This document shows positions 1-8,861 of a DNA stretch of 64,000 nucleotides, piece after piece (positions within the stretch are counted from its first letter, which is position 1; every line of letters begins with the position of its first letter). The notes under the pieces were generated by a model. It saw only the letters and a program-made list of their open reading frames with translations, made no database searches and was not told the origin of the DNA. Source of the stretch: Micromonospora sp. MW-13 (GTDB lineage Bacteria; Actinomycetota; Actinomycetes; Mycobacteriales; Micromonosporaceae); contig NZ_QKKX01000044.1 of NCBI RefSeq assembly GCF_003434305.1, forward strand, positions 1 to 64,000, given 5' to 3'. Made by a program: the position numbers and the translations under genes.

Positions 1-162
1 ACGGAACTCCACCTGAACGAGATCGGCCGGATCAAACTACGCACCACCGTGCCCCTACTCGTGGACGACTACCACCGCAACCGCACCACCGGCGGCTTCG
101 TCCTCATCGACGAGACCACCAACCGCACCGTAGCCGCCGCCATGACCGTCCAACGAGACTGA
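1..162 (+). CDS. cysN: Sulfate adenylyltransferase subunit 1, C-terminal end (partial)
   Basis: Only the last 53 residues lie in the window; the gene begins upstream. The frame is open from base 1 and ends at TGA 160-162. The fragment carries the closing pattern of the EF-Tu-like CysN GTPase: a region rich in L, R and T, then TGGFVLIDE and NRTVAAAM, which matches the usual TGSFILID...NxTVAAGM ending. CysN with CysD activates sulfate to adenosine 5'-phosphosulfate using ATP and GTP hydrolysis. cysD and other assimilation genes would be expected just outside the window. The identification rests on a short stretch, but the motif is characteristic. A strong hairpin follows the stop. Confidence 0.75.
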   Translation, partial: TELHLNEIGRIKLRTTVPLLVDDYHRNRTTGGFVLIDETTNRTVAAAMTVQRD

Positions 163-190
163 CCCCACCCACCCTGGATCGGGCCGCAAA

Positions 191-240
191 TTCACGGAAA
201 GAGTGGCTATCCCGACCCGGATAGCCACTCTTCTCGTGAA
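191..240 (+). terminator. Strong hairpin terminator after cysN
   Basis: There is a perfect 14-bp inverted repeat (199-212 with 219-232) around a 6-nt loop. It is extended by outer arms TTCACG (191-196) and CGTGAA (235-240). It lies 28 bp after the cysN stop, where a terminator is expected. No U-tract follows, which is usual for actinobacterial terminators. Confidence 0.8.
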
Positions 241-320
241 TCAGGGGGGAAGGGAGGCGGGCCGTGACGACGTCGACGGTGCCCGGGACGACGTCGACGA
301 CCGCCATCGCGGGCCATCCC

Positions 321-356
321 TGGACAATTACAGTTAACAAACCTAATAATTGGCCA
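321..356. promoter_or_regulatory. AT-rich inverted repeat in the chitinase promoter region
   Basis: Arms TGGACAATTA (321-330) and TAATTGGCCA (347-356) match at 9 of 10 positions around a 16-bp spacer. The patch is strikingly AT-rich for this genome and sits 47-82 bp upstream of the chitinase start. It is a candidate operator overlapping the promoter. It does not contain the direct repeat described for Streptomyces chitinase promoters, so the regulator is unknown. Confidence 0.45.
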
Positions 357-402
357 CCCGTCGATACGCCTCCGGCGGGCAACCCCCTACCGGGAGGACC
401 GG

Positions 403-1965
403 ATGCAGCGCAGATTCCGAACACCGCTCCTGGCCGTCCTGGCGGCCCTCGCCACCGCCGCCTCGGCGATCCTGACCCTCGCCACCCCGGCCCTGGCCGC
501 CGGTCCCACGGCCGCCTTCACCAAGACCTCCGACTGGGGAACCGGCTGGGAGGGCCGCTTCACCATCACCAACGGCGGCCCGAGCACCATCACCGGCTGG
601 CAGGTCGCCTTCACGCTGCCGGCCGGCACGACGCTCGGCTCGTACTGGGACGCCACGGTGAGCAGCGTCGGCCAGCGGCACACCTTCACGAACCGGTCCT
701 GGAACGGCGCCGTCGCCCCCGGCGCCTCGGTGTCGTTCGGCTTCCTGGCCACCGGGGCGGGCTCCCCCACCGACTGCACCCTCAACGGGGCGCCGTGCGG
801 CGGTGGCACGCCCACCACCCCGCCCACCACGACGGCGCCCCCGACCACCGCGCCGCCCACCACCGCACCCCCGACCACCGCACCCCCGACGACCCCGCCG
901 CCAACCACCCCGCCGCCGACCACCCCGCCGGGTGGCGGGCTGCCGAAGCACGCGCTGATCGGTTACCTGCACGCCAGCTTCGCCAACGGCGCGGGCTACC
1001 TGCGGATGGCCGACGTGCCCGCCGACTGGGACATCGTCAACCTCGCCTTCGGCGAACCCACCTCGGTCACCTCCGGCGACATCCGGTTCCAGCTCTGCCC
1101 CGTCACCGAGTGCCCCACCGTCGAGACCGAGGCGGAGTTCACCGCGGCGATCCGGGCCAAGCAGCAGCAGGGCAAGAAGGTGCTGCTCTCGATCGGCGGC
1201 CAGAACGGGCAGGTGCAGCTCACCACCACAGCCGCCCGGGACACCTTCGTCCGGTCAGTGTCCGCGATCATCGACCGGTACGGCCTCAACGGCCTGGACA
1301 TCGACTTCGAGGGCCACTCCCTCTACCTCAACACCGGGGACACCGACTTCCGCAACCCGACCACGCCGGTCGTGGTCAACCTGATCTCGGCGATCCGCAC
1401 CCTCAAGCAGCGCTACGGGGCGGGCTTCGTGCTCACCATGGCCCCGGAGACGTTCTTCGTGCAGCTCGGCTACCAGTTCTACGGGTCAGGTCCGTGGGGC
1501 GGGCAGGACCCTAGGGCCGGGTCGTACCTGCCGGTGATCTACGCGCTGCGCGACGACCTCACCGTCCTGCACGTGCAGGACTACAACTCCGGCCCCATCG
1601 TCGGGCTGGACAACCAGTACCACACCATGGGCAGCGCGGACTTCCACATCGCGATGACCGACATGCTGCTCGCCGGCTTCCCGGTCGCCGGAAACGCCAA
1701 CGCCGTCTTCCCCGCCCTACGCGAGGACCAGGTCGCCTTCGGCGCACCCTCCTCCACCAGCGCGGGCAACGGATACCTCGCCCCAGCCGGCGTACAGCAG
1801 GCGGTGACCTGCCTGGTCAAGGGCCAGAACTGCGGCGGCTACACCCCCCGCAGCGGCACCAACCCCAACTTCCGGGGCCTGATGACCTGGTCGATCAACT
1901 GGGACCGGTTCTACTCCTGGGAATTCCGGCTCAGCCACGGCCCGTTCCTGAAGGCGCTGCCCTGA
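403..1965 (+). CDS. Secreted chitinase, CBM2 plus GH18
   Basis: A 520-residue secreted enzyme predicted to cut beta-1,4 links in chitin. Residues 1-33 are a signal peptide (basic start, long hydrophobic core, ALAA end). Residues 34 to about 130 form a CBM2 module with its conserved Trp residues and a terminal Cys. A Pro/Thr linker built on TTAPPTT and TTPPPTT repeats follows to about 170. The rest is a GH18 barrel with the KVLLSIGGQNG strand and the catalytic signature GLDIDFEG: D299, D301 and the acid E303 are all present. The start is the ATG after GGGAGG at 392-397. It is a stand-alone unit behind the cysN terminator. The substrate could also be a related beta-1,4-GlcNAc polymer. Confidence 0.93.
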   Translation: MQRRFRTPLLAVLAALATAASAILTLATPALAAGPTAAFTKTSDWGTGWEGRFTITNGGPSTITGWQVAFTLPAGTTLGSYWDATVSSVGQRHTFTNRSWNGAVAPGASVSFGFLATGAGSPTDCTLNGAPCGGGTPTTPPTTTAPPTTAPPTTAPPTTAPPTTPPPTTPPPTTPPGGGLPKHALIGYLHASFANGAGYLRMADVPADWDIVNLAFGEPTSVTSGDIRFQLCPVTECPTVETEAEFTAAIRAKQQQGKKVLLSIGGQNGQVQLTTTAARDTFVRSVSAIIDRYGLNGLDIDFEGHSLYLNTGDTDFRNPTTPVVVNLISAIRTLKQRYGAGFVLTMAPETFFVQLGYQFYGSGPWGGQDPRAGSYLPVIYALRDDLTVLHVQDYNSGPIVGLDNQYHTMGSADFHIAMTDMLLAGFPVAGNANAVFPALREDQVAFGAPSSTSAGNGYLAPAGVQQAVTCLVKGQNCGGYTPRSGTNPNFRGLMTWSINWDRFYSWEFRLSHGPFLKALP

Positions 1966-2030
1966 CCCGCCGCCCGAACAGCTCGCCCTGACCCGTCACC
2001 GACGACATTCGCGGCGGCGGCGACCAGCGG

Positions 2031-2068
2031 CCCGGTCCCGGTCGACCACGACCGGGGCCGGGACCGGG
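2031..2068. terminator. Bidirectional terminator between convergent genes
   Basis: A perfect 11-bp GC-rich inverted repeat (2031-2041 with 2058-2068) has a 16-nt loop. It sits between the chitinase stop and the stop of the convergent membrane-protein gene, so it can serve both. Confidence 0.55.
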
Positions 2069-2120
2069 CCTGCCTCCGCCCATCGCTGCCCGGCACGATG
2101 CCGGAACATCGCCCTGGCAG

Positions 2121-2987
2121 TCAGGATGCGAGCAGGTCCAGGACGGTGCCGAAGATGAGGGAAAGGAACGCCAACCATCTCAGCCAGATGAGCGGGCGCG
2201 GCTTGTGCAGGTCCCGTCCGACAGCCCGTTGGAGACCGCCCAACAGCCGGTGGGGCAGGTGGGACAGGGTCGACAACGTCAGACGCACCCGCCACGCCCA
2301 GGAGAGGGGGATGAGCAAAGCGCCGGTCACCGCAAGCCTCAGATCTTCTTTCGCGATTCCGGCAAAGAGAATGACCATCCCAATGGCCGAGCCGACAAGC
2401 GCGCCATAGCCGCCGATCTCTGCCTCTTTGGCGCGCTCGACAAGATGGCGTTCGTTCGGGGGGCGCTGCGCCTCTACCAACTCGTCGACCCTGCGCCATA
2501 CGTACTCCTGCAGTTTTCCACACGTCGAGTTGCGCGGATCTGTGCAGGTGTGCTCGCGCATGACGTGGTCTATCACCTGCCGGTGGTAGGCGCGGTACGC
2601 GTCCAGGTTCAGGCCGAGCCCGTCAGGCACGCAAGCCGGCGACGCTGCCACCAGAACCACCCAGGTCACCGCCGATGTCGGGCCCGTGGCGAAGCTTCTG
2701 TTGTGGAGGAAGTCCCACCCGACCTCCTCGCGCAGGGGGACGATCTGGCGAAGCGCGCGGCGTTCGTTGGAGCGACGAAACAACAAGCTCGACCAGTTTT
2801 GCAGGGCGGTGCCGCAGCGCCGGAACCAGGCAGGGTTGAGCAGATCGAGCACGACGACTCCGCCGGCGACAAGCTGGACGGTCTTGCCCACTCGCCCCCA
2901 GATGAGCATGCTGTGTCCCCATATGACGACGTCACTGGTCGGTTTCCCGTCCAGCCACAGCCGCAGCACGTCAACGATGTCGCTCAC
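2121..2987 (-). CDS. Hypothetical membrane protein
   Basis: A 288-residue protein of no family I recognise. The GTG start was chosen because coding character begins there (SDIVDVLRLWLDG); the open frame extends further upstream only as low-complexity Arg/Pro-rich sequence. A hydrophobic stretch lies near residues 30-50, another around TWVVLVAASPACV, and a clear pair of transmembrane segments near the C-terminus (GSAIGMVILFAGIA, then AVTGALLIPLSWAW). The last hydrophobic stretch is at the extreme C-terminus. Between them is a charged, Cys- and Trp-containing region with several Arg-Asp/Glu pairs. A membrane-anchored sensor or effector is possible, but nothing in the sequence proves it. The decayed DUF5753 gene lies upstream on the same strand. 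Confidence 0.55.
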   Translation of the reverse strand: MSDIVDVLRLWLDGKPTSDVVIWGHSMLIWGRVGKTVQLVAGGVVVLDLLNPAWFRRCGTALQNWSSLLFRRSNERRALRQIVPLREEVGWDFLHNRSFATGPTSAVTWVVLVAASPACVPDGLGLNLDAYRAYHRQVIDHVMREHTCTDPRNSTCGKLQEYVWRRVDELVEAQRPPNERHLVERAKEAEIGGYGALVGSAIGMVILFAGIAKEDLRLAVTGALLIPLSWAWRVRLTLSTLSHLPHRLLGGLQRAVGRDLHKPRPLIWLRWLAFLSLIFGTVLDLLAS

Positions 2988-3082
2988 GTTGGACCTTGAC
3001 CGACGCCCCGCATGCCCAGATTGTGTCAACACGGGACAACCCCGCATGACCGGTGCCGGCCGGCACCCCGCCCACCGGCCGC

Positions 3083-3624
3083 TCAGCCATGGTGGACCTC
3101 CTCGCCCAGGGCCAGCGCGTCGAGGCTGGCCCAGACCTTCTCGTACGCGGCCAGCTCCGCCGGCCGGTCGAGGTACAGCGTCCCGGTCAGCGACTCGCGG
3201 TAGACCACCGGCGGTTCGGGGTCGACCCGGATGCCGAGCGGGAAGTCCAGTAGCACGAACGAGCCCGCGATCGCGACGTCGTGCGGGCCGGCGGCGAGCG
3301 GCGCGACCCGGATCGACACGTGCGGCAGCCTGCTCGCCTCCACCAGGTGCCGGAGCTGTTCGGCCATGGCCACCGCGCCGCCCACCACCCGCAGCAGCAC
3401 CGCCTCGGAGAGCACCACGTCGAACCGGGCGGCGCGGGCAGCCGCCGCCGGAGCAGACCCTGCCGCCGCAGCCGCGCCTCGACCTGGCGTTCCCGCCCGT
3501 CGCCGGTCGTGCTGGGGCGGTCCGGGCAGGTCGCCGACGCGTACGCCCGGGTCTGCAACAGCACGGGGACCAGCGACCCGGCGTGCTCGCGGAGCCGGCA
3601 CGCGGCGGCCTCCAGGCCGGCCAC
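3083..3624 (-). pseudogene. Remnant of an XRE-family regulator (DUF5753 domain), frameshifted
   Basis: The minus strand carries a DUF5753 domain split over two frames. From about 3624 to 3440 one frame reads LEAAACRLREHAGSLVPVLLQTRAYA and ERQVEARLRRQ, the usual first half. From about 3440 to the stop at 3083 another frame reads VVLSEAVLLRVVGG, SIRVAPLAAGPH, FVLLDFP and EKVWASLDALAL, the usual second half. Intact family members are about 280 residues long with an N-terminal Cro/CI helix-turn-helix; that part is missing here. The gene is therefore both truncated and frameshifted, and it should no longer make a working DNA-binding protein. A sequencing error could explain the shift but not the lost N-terminus. 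Confidence 0.7.
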
Positions 3625-3861
3625 GGCGCTGGTCGCTCCCTCACCGACTGACGGCGGTGCCGCGCGAGAACTGCGAGACCGCTACGCCGCAACCCGGCAG
3701 CTGATCGGACTGGCCGAGGAGCCTGCCTACCGGGACGAGAAGCTCGACTCCGACGGCGTCGCCTGCGGCCGGCCACTGCCACTGCTGGACCAGCGCCTGG
3801 TCGTGGTAGTGCACGTCTTCCAGACCCCAGATGGGACCTGCTGGAGACCTGCGACCAGGAC

Positions 3862-4107
3862 GTGGAATCGGGCCAGGTGACGACCCGGCACACCGCCGCC
3901 GCCCTGCAGGCCGAGACAGGTCTGCCCGGCCGCGCGGTGACCGCCACCATGGCACTTCCGGACGGCACGCCGTTCCCCCACGGCTACGGCTGCCTTCAGC
4001 AAAGCCGGGTGGTCCAATGCGTCGCGGTCTGGGCCCGCTCAAAGGAGAACACCGCAGCCTGGTTCGAGAAGGCGATCATCGCCACCGGTGAAGGGCTACG
4101 TGCCTGA
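3862..4107 (+). CDS. Small hypothetical protein
   Basis: An 81-residue ORF from a GTG start, in a region whose codon use looks protein-like: third positions are mostly G or C and the composition is balanced. It contains LPGRAVTATMALPDG and VVQCVAVWARSKENTAAWFEKA, followed by ATGEGLRA at the end. The same frame reads further upstream as DLLETCDQDV, so the true start may lie before 3862 and the ORF may be the surviving end of a longer gene next to the decayed DUF5753 regulator. I recognise no family. Confidence 0.4.
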   Translation: MESGQVTTRHTAAALQAETGLPGRAVTATMALPDGTPFPHGYGCLQQSRVVQCVAVWARSKENTAAWFEKAIIATGEGLRA

Positions 4108-4160
4108 GGCGCGCCGTTCTCGGCAAGGGTCAGATTTGGGGGCTTCGAACCGGGGAAGGG

Positions 4161-5891
4161 TCAGTGGTGCCAGGAGCGCCACAGGGCGGCGTACGCCCCG
4201 TCGGCGCGGACCAGCTCGTCGTGGCTGCCCAGTTCGGTGATCCGGCCGTCCTCCAGCACCGCGACCCGGTCGGCGTCGTGCGCGGTGTTGAGCCGGTGCG
4301 CGATCGCGATCACGGTCCGCCCGACGAGCACCGCCGCGAGGGCCCGCTCGGTCCGCCGGGCCGTGGTCGGGTCCAGCGCGGCGGTCGCCTCGTCGAGGAT
4401 CAGCGTGTGCGGGTCGGCGAGCACCAGCCGGGCCAGCGCGAGCTGCTGGGCCTCGGCCGCGCCGAGTTGCCGGGCACCGTCGCCGAGCGGGGTGTCGAGG
4501 CCGTCGGGCAGGTCGGCGTACCAGTCTGCGCCCACGGCGACCAGCGCGGAGCGCATCTGCTCGTCGGTGGCGTCGGGTGCGGCGAAGGCAAGGTTGTCGC
4601 GCAGCGAGCCGATGAAGACGTGGTGTTCCTGGGTGACCAGGGCGATCCGGCGGCGCCGCTCGGCCGGGTCCAGGTCGACCACCGGGCAGCCGCCGATGCT
4701 CACCTCGCCCTGGCGCGGGGCGTCGATGCCGGCGAACAGCCGGGCCAGGGTCGACTTTCCCGCCCCCGACGGACCGACGACGGCCAGCCGCTCCCCGGGG
4801 CGCACCTCCAGGTCGATGCCGTGCAGGACGTCGCGGCCGTCGGCGTACGCGAAGCGCACCCCACGGGCGACGAGCCGCTGCCCCGGCGGCGCGGCGGCCG
4901 TGCCGGGCGGTTCCGGCGGCACCTGGCCGACGCCGAGCACCCGGGCGAACGACGCGATGCCGCGCTGCGCCTGCTCGGTCCACTGCAGGATCCGGTCCAG
5001 CGGGTCGATGGCCTGTTGCAGGTAGAGCGCGGCGGCGACCACCGCGCCGAGCGTCACCATCCCCCGGGACAGCAGGTACCCGCCGACGAGCAGCACGGCG
5101 GCGACCGGCAGCGGGTAGCTGGCCTCCACCACCGTGAAGAACACGGTGCGCAGCGCGAGGGTCGCCCGCCGGCTGGCCCACAGCCGGGCGATGCGGTCGG
5201 TGCCGTGGGCGATCCGGTCGTCGGCCAGGCGCAGCGCCTCGACGGTGCGGGCCCCCTCGGCGGTGGTGGTCAACGTCTCGGTCAGCTCGGCGGTGGCCGC
5301 GCCCTCGACGAGGTACGCGGAGCTGGCCCGGCGCAGGTACCAGCGGGTCACCGCGACGATCGACGGCAGCCCGGCCAGCGCGACCAGACCGAGCAGCGGG
5401 TGCAGCAGGAAGATCGCCGCGAACAGCAGCATCAGTTGCGCCGATGCGATGACCATGGTGGGCACGACGTCGCGGACGGTGGTGCCGACCGTGGACACGT
5501 CCACCGAGCTGCGGGTGGCCAGGTCGCCGGAGCCGGCTCGCTCGACGACGGAGACCGGCAGGGCGAGGGTGCGCCCGACGAACTCCTCGCGCAGCCGCGC
5601 GACGGCCCGCTCCCCGAACCGGTGGCCGGCGTACTGGGCGTACCGGGAGATCAGTGCCTGCGCCAGCACGCAGCCGGCGATCGCCAGCGCCAGCCGGTCC
5701 ACGGTGGCGACGCCGGCGCCCGCGCCGACCCGGTCCACGATGCGGCCGAGCAGCCACGGCGCGGCGAGCCCGGCGACGGCGGCGGCGACGTGCAGCGCCA
5801 GCACGACGGCGACCGCGCGCCGGTCCTGGCCGACGAGGTCCCGGGTGGCCCGGCGTACGGCGGCCCGGTCCGCCACTGGCAGCCCGCTCAC
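4161..5891 (-). CDS. ABC exporter half-transporter with functional Walker motifs
   Basis: A 576-residue type IV ABC half-transporter: an N-terminal membrane domain of six predicted helices (residues 1 to about 310) fused to an ATPase domain. Walker A is intact (GPSGAGKST) and so is Walker B (LILDEATAALD). The signature, normally LSGGQ, reads LGAAEAQQ, so the C-loop is degenerate. Its start overlaps the stop of the next half-transporter by 4 bp (ATGA at 5888-5891), so the two are translated together. The pairing predicts a heterodimer in which the catalytic site uses this protein's Walker motifs and the partner's signature. The export substrate (drug, lipid or peptide) cannot be told from sequence. 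Confidence 0.88.
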   Translation of the reverse strand: MSGLPVADRAAVRRATRDLVGQDRRAVAVVLALHVAAAVAGLAAPWLLGRIVDRVGAGAGVATVDRLALAIAGCVLAQALISRYAQYAGHRFGERAVARLREEFVGRTLALPVSVVERAGSGDLATRSSVDVSTVGTTVRDVVPTMVIASAQLMLLFAAIFLLHPLLGLVALAGLPSIVAVTRWYLRRASSAYLVEGAATAELTETLTTTAEGARTVEALRLADDRIAHGTDRIARLWASRRATLALRTVFFTVVEASYPLPVAAVLLVGGYLLSRGMVTLGAVVAAALYLQQAIDPLDRILQWTEQAQRGIASFARVLGVGQVPPEPPGTAAAPPGQRLVARGVRFAYADGRDVLHGIDLEVRPGERLAVVGPSGAGKSTLARLFAGIDAPRQGEVSIGGCPVVDLDPAERRRRIALVTQEHHVFIGSLRDNLAFAAPDATDEQMRSALVAVGADWYADLPDGLDTPLGDGARQLGAAEAQQLALARLVLADPHTLILDEATAALDPTTARRTERALAAVLVGRTVIAIAHRLNTAHDADRVAVLEDGRITELGSHDELVRADGAYAALWRSWHH

Positions 5892-7729
5892 CGCAGTGCC
5901 CCCTCGGCCCCGGCGGACGGGTCACGGTCGGCGGCGTCGCCGTCCCGGGCCACCAGCTCCCGGTAGCGCCGGTCGCGGTCGAGCAGCTCGGGGTGGGTGC
6001 CGGTGCCGACGATCCGACCACCGCGCAGGTGGGCGACCGTGTCGGCGTGGCCGAGCAGCAGCGGCGAGGTGGTGAGCACGATCGTGGTCCGGCCGGCCCG
6101 CGCCGCCCGCAGCCGCGCGGCGATCCGCGCCTCGGTGTGCGCGTCCACGGCGGACGTCGGGTCGAGCAGGATCAGCACCTCCGGCTCGGCGAGCAGCGCC
6201 CGGGCCAGGCGGACCCGTTGCCGCTGGCCGCCGGAGAGCGTGCGAGCGCGGGCGCCGAGCGGGGTGTCGAGGCCAGCCGGCAGCGCGTCGACGATCTCCT
6301 CGGCCGACGCTGCCCGCAGGCCCGCCGTCAGCCGCGCGTCGCCGCCGGCGTGGGCCGGGTGCCCGGCGCGCCGGCCGTCGCCCGCCCGCCCCGCCCGCAG
6401 GATGTCGCGCAGCGTGCCGGCGAACAGGTAGGAGTCGTGGTCGGCGACCAGGATCCGGGCCCGCACCTCGTCGAGCGAGACCGCGGCCAGTGGCACGCCA
6501 CCCCAGGTGACGCCGCCGGGGACGTACCGGCCGAGCCGGTCGGCGAGCGCGTCGGCCTCGCCGGGGTCGGCGGCGGCGACGCCGACCAGCCGGCCGGCCG
6601 GGACGGTCAGCCCGGTGGCCGGGTCGTGCAGGTCGCCGGGCCGGCGTGGGACGGTCGGGATCCCGGGTGGGCGGGCGGCGGGCACGGTGGCCGGCGGGTC
6701 GCCTTCGGGCCGGGCTGCCGGCCCGGCGTCGTCGTCGGGGACCAGGTTGAGCAGGGCGACGATCCGGCCGGCGGCGACCCGGCCCCGGATCAGCTGGTAG
6801 CTGCCCTCCAGCAGGAACCAGACCGGCACGATGAGGGTCGCCACGTAGCCGTAGACGGCGACCAGCTGCCCGATGGTGATGTCGCCGGTCACCGCCATCC
6901 GGGCGGCGAGCCACACCACGGCCGCGAGGAACAGCCCCGGGATGGCGACCGTCAGCGCGTCGATCCAGCTGTTGACCGCCCCGACCCGGTAGCCCTCGGC
7001 CAGCAGGCGCCGGGACCCGGCGGCGTAGCGGCGGGCGAACAGGCCCCGGCCGCCGACCCCGGCGAGCACCCGCAGCCCGGCCACGATGTCGCCCGCCCGG
7101 GTGGTCAGGGCGCCCTGCTGCTCCCGGTAGACCGACTCCGCCCGTTCCAGGCGGCGCAGCAGCGGCCCGACGACGAGCGCGATCGCCGGCACTCCCACCA
7201 GCACGCACAACGCGAGGAACGGGGACACCGACCACAGCACCACGGCGATGACCCCGTACGCCACGACCGCGCCCACCCCCGGCCCGGTCAGCGTCAGCAC
7301 CTGCGAGGTGTAGCCGATGTCGGAGCCGCCGACGGTGGCCACCTCCCCGGCGGCGAGCCGGCGCGGCAGCACCGCGCCGATCCGGGCGAGCTGACGCAGC
7401 AGGACCGCCGCCGAGCGGGCCGTCGCGTCCTCCCGGACGAAGGTCATCGTGCGGTGCCGCATGATGCCCAGATAGGACAGGCCCACACCGGCGACGACGA
7501 TGGCCGCGACCCAGAGCAGCAGGGCGGCGTCCTCGCCGGCGCGCAGCCCGTCGTCAACGGCGCGGGAGACCAGGTACGGCCGGACCGACAGCCCGATCAT
7601 CCAGGCCGTGCCGAACAGGCTGCCCCGCAGCACCCGCCAGGGCTGGCAGCGGACCAGCCACCAGAGGTACCTCAGCGGCCCCCTCGCGTCCGGGACACCG
7701 GGGTCAGGATGGGGAATCTGCGGCGGCAC
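5888..7729 (-). CDS. ABC exporter half-transporter with degenerate Walker A
   Basis: A 613-residue ABC half-transporter, first gene of the pair. It starts at GTG 7729 and has a membrane domain (YLWWLVRCQPW onward, about residues 20-320). Its ATPase domain is asymmetric: the P-loop region reads GVAAADPGEAD with no GK(S/T), and Walker B reads ILLDPTSAVD with Pro in place of the catalytic Glu. The signature LSGGQRQR is perfect. It therefore supplies the C-loop for the partner encoded at 4161 and probably binds nucleotide without hydrolysing it at its own site. A Pro/Ala/Arg-rich insertion of roughly 60 residues between the two domains is longer than usual. Confidence 0.88.
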   Translation of the reverse strand: MPPQIPHPDPGVPDARGPLRYLWWLVRCQPWRVLRGSLFGTAWMIGLSVRPYLVSRAVDDGLRAGEDAALLLWVAAIVVAGVGLSYLGIMRHRTMTFVREDATARSAAVLLRQLARIGAVLPRRLAAGEVATVGGSDIGYTSQVLTLTGPGVGAVVAYGVIAVVLWSVSPFLALCVLVGVPAIALVVGPLLRRLERAESVYREQQGALTTRAGDIVAGLRVLAGVGGRGLFARRYAAGSRRLLAEGYRVGAVNSWIDALTVAIPGLFLAAVVWLAARMAVTGDITIGQLVAVYGYVATLIVPVWFLLEGSYQLIRGRVAAGRIVALLNLVPDDDAGPAARPEGDPPATVPAARPPGIPTVPRRPGDLHDPATGLTVPAGRLVGVAAADPGEADALADRLGRYVPGGVTWGGVPLAAVSLDEVRARILVADHDSYLFAGTLRDILRAGRAGDGRRAGHPAHAGGDARLTAGLRAASAEEIVDALPAGLDTPLGARARTLSGGQRQRVRLARALLAEPEVLILLDPTSAVDAHTEARIAARLRAARAGRTTIVLTTSPLLLGHADTVAHLRGGRIVGTGTHPELLDRDRRYRELVARDGDAADRDPSAGAEGALR

Positions 7730-7784
7730 CCGCCCACGCTACCCACCCGGCTACGCCACGCGCAGGCCCGGTCGCGCGGCGCGG

Positions 7785-8861
7785 TCAGCTGGCCGGTGTG
7801 GTGAGGAGGTAGTCGTCCGCGTCCGCGCTCCACTCCAGCCGGACCGCGCCGCTGGTGGCCGCCGCCTTGCAGAACTGGAGGAAGCCTCGGTAGCCGAGCT
7901 TCTTCTCGCTGAAGTCGGGCCGGACCCGGCGGAGCTGGTTCTTCAGCCCGGACAGGGCCACCTCGCCGTCGTCGCCGGCCAGGTCCTGCACCACGGAGCG
8001 CACCAGCGCGAACGCCACCTCCCGGTCGCCGTGCTCGGGCAGCGACACCTCCGGGTCGCCCTTGGCCGGGCCCTCCGCCAGCTCGATCACCGTGTGCGCG
8101 GCGAGGTGCCGCAGCAACTCGCCGAAGGTGCGGAACCCGTAGTCGGACTCGCTGAAGGTCGGATCCTTGCGCAGCAGGGTGCGCTTCAGCGTCGAGGCGG
8201 TCACCTCGCCGCCGGAGCTGCCCTGGAGGCCGGCCACCGTCTGGGCCACCAGGACGGCGAGGGTGTCGGCGTCGCGCGCGGGCTCCTCGACCGTCGGCTG
8301 GGGCTCGGGCTCCTGCTCCACCGGCTGCGGCTCGGGGCTGGGCAGCCGCGCCGGGCGGTTGCGCCGGCTGCGGGCCGGCGGGACGTCGACGCCCTCGAGG
8401 CGGTCGTAGTAGAGGAACTCGTCGCACGCGGGCGGCAGCAGCGCCGAGGTGGACTTCTCCACGCCCACACCGATGACGCGCTTGTTCAGCTCGCGCAGCT
8501 TGTGCACCAGCGGGGTGAAGTCGCTGTCACCGGTGCAGATCACGAACGTCGAGACGTACGCGCGCTCGAAGGCCAGCTCCACGGCGTCGACGGCCATCTT
8601 GATGTCGGCGGCGTTCTTGCGGGAGGCCCCCATCCGCTGGGGCATCTCGATCAGCTCGACGTGGGACCGGGTGAGCATCCGGCGGTCCTCGTCGAAGTAC
8701 GACCAGTCGGCGTACGCCCGGCGGACGACCACCCGGCCGCGCTCGGCGAGCGCGTCGGCGATGGGACGCAGGTCGAAGGCCATGCCGCCGAGGTGTTCGC
8801 GCGCGCCCAGGGCGAGGTTCTCGTAGTCGAGGAACATGGCGATCCGGTCTTCTTGATCCAC
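7785..8861 (-). CDS. NYN-domain nuclease-like protein with tandem OST-HTH domains
   Basis: A 358-residue protein. Residues 1 to about 150 form an NYN (LabA/DUF88) PIN-like domain: FLDYENLALG with the first Asp, ADIKMAVDAV, and ICTGDSDFTPLV with the acidic cluster expected of an RNase fold. A linker rich in Pro, Glu and Gln follows (about 180-205). Two OST-HTH/LOTUS-type modules come next, each with a recognisable LK.L..(D/R)P(T/D)FSE..(Y/L)G(F/Y)R core. LOTUS domains bind RNA or RNA-associated proteins, so the likely role is RNA processing or decay; the substrate is unknown. The GTG start precedes the usual VDQEDRIA opening, and another in-frame GTG lies 6 bp upstream. Confidence 0.85.
   Translation of the reverse strand: MDQEDRIAMFLDYENLALGAREHLGGMAFDLRPIADALAERGRVVVRRAYADWSYFDEDRRMLTRSHVELIEMPQRMGASRKNAADIKMAVDAVELAFERAYVSTFVICTGDSDFTPLVHKLRELNKRVIGVGVEKSTSALLPPACDEFLYYDRLEGVDVPPARSRRNRPARLPSPEPQPVEQEPEPQPTVEEPARDADTLAVLVAQTVAGLQGSSGGEVTASTLKRTLLRKDPTFSESDYGFRTFGELLRHLAAHTVIELAEGPAKGDPEVSLPEHGDREVAFALVRSVVQDLAGDDGEVALSGLKNQLRRVRPDFSEKKLGYRGFLQFCKAAATSGAVRLEWSADADDYLLTTPAS

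Noticed and set aside
191..240. Riboswitch or attenuator before the chitinase
   Set aside because: The hairpin follows the cysN stop closely and is over 160 bp from the chitinase start; a terminator is enough to explain it.
5654..7804. 716-aa plus-strand open frame opposite the ABC exporter genes
   Set aside because: Its composition (Gly, Arg, Pro, Gln, His) is that of an antisense shadow; the minus strand has full ABC motifs across the same bases.
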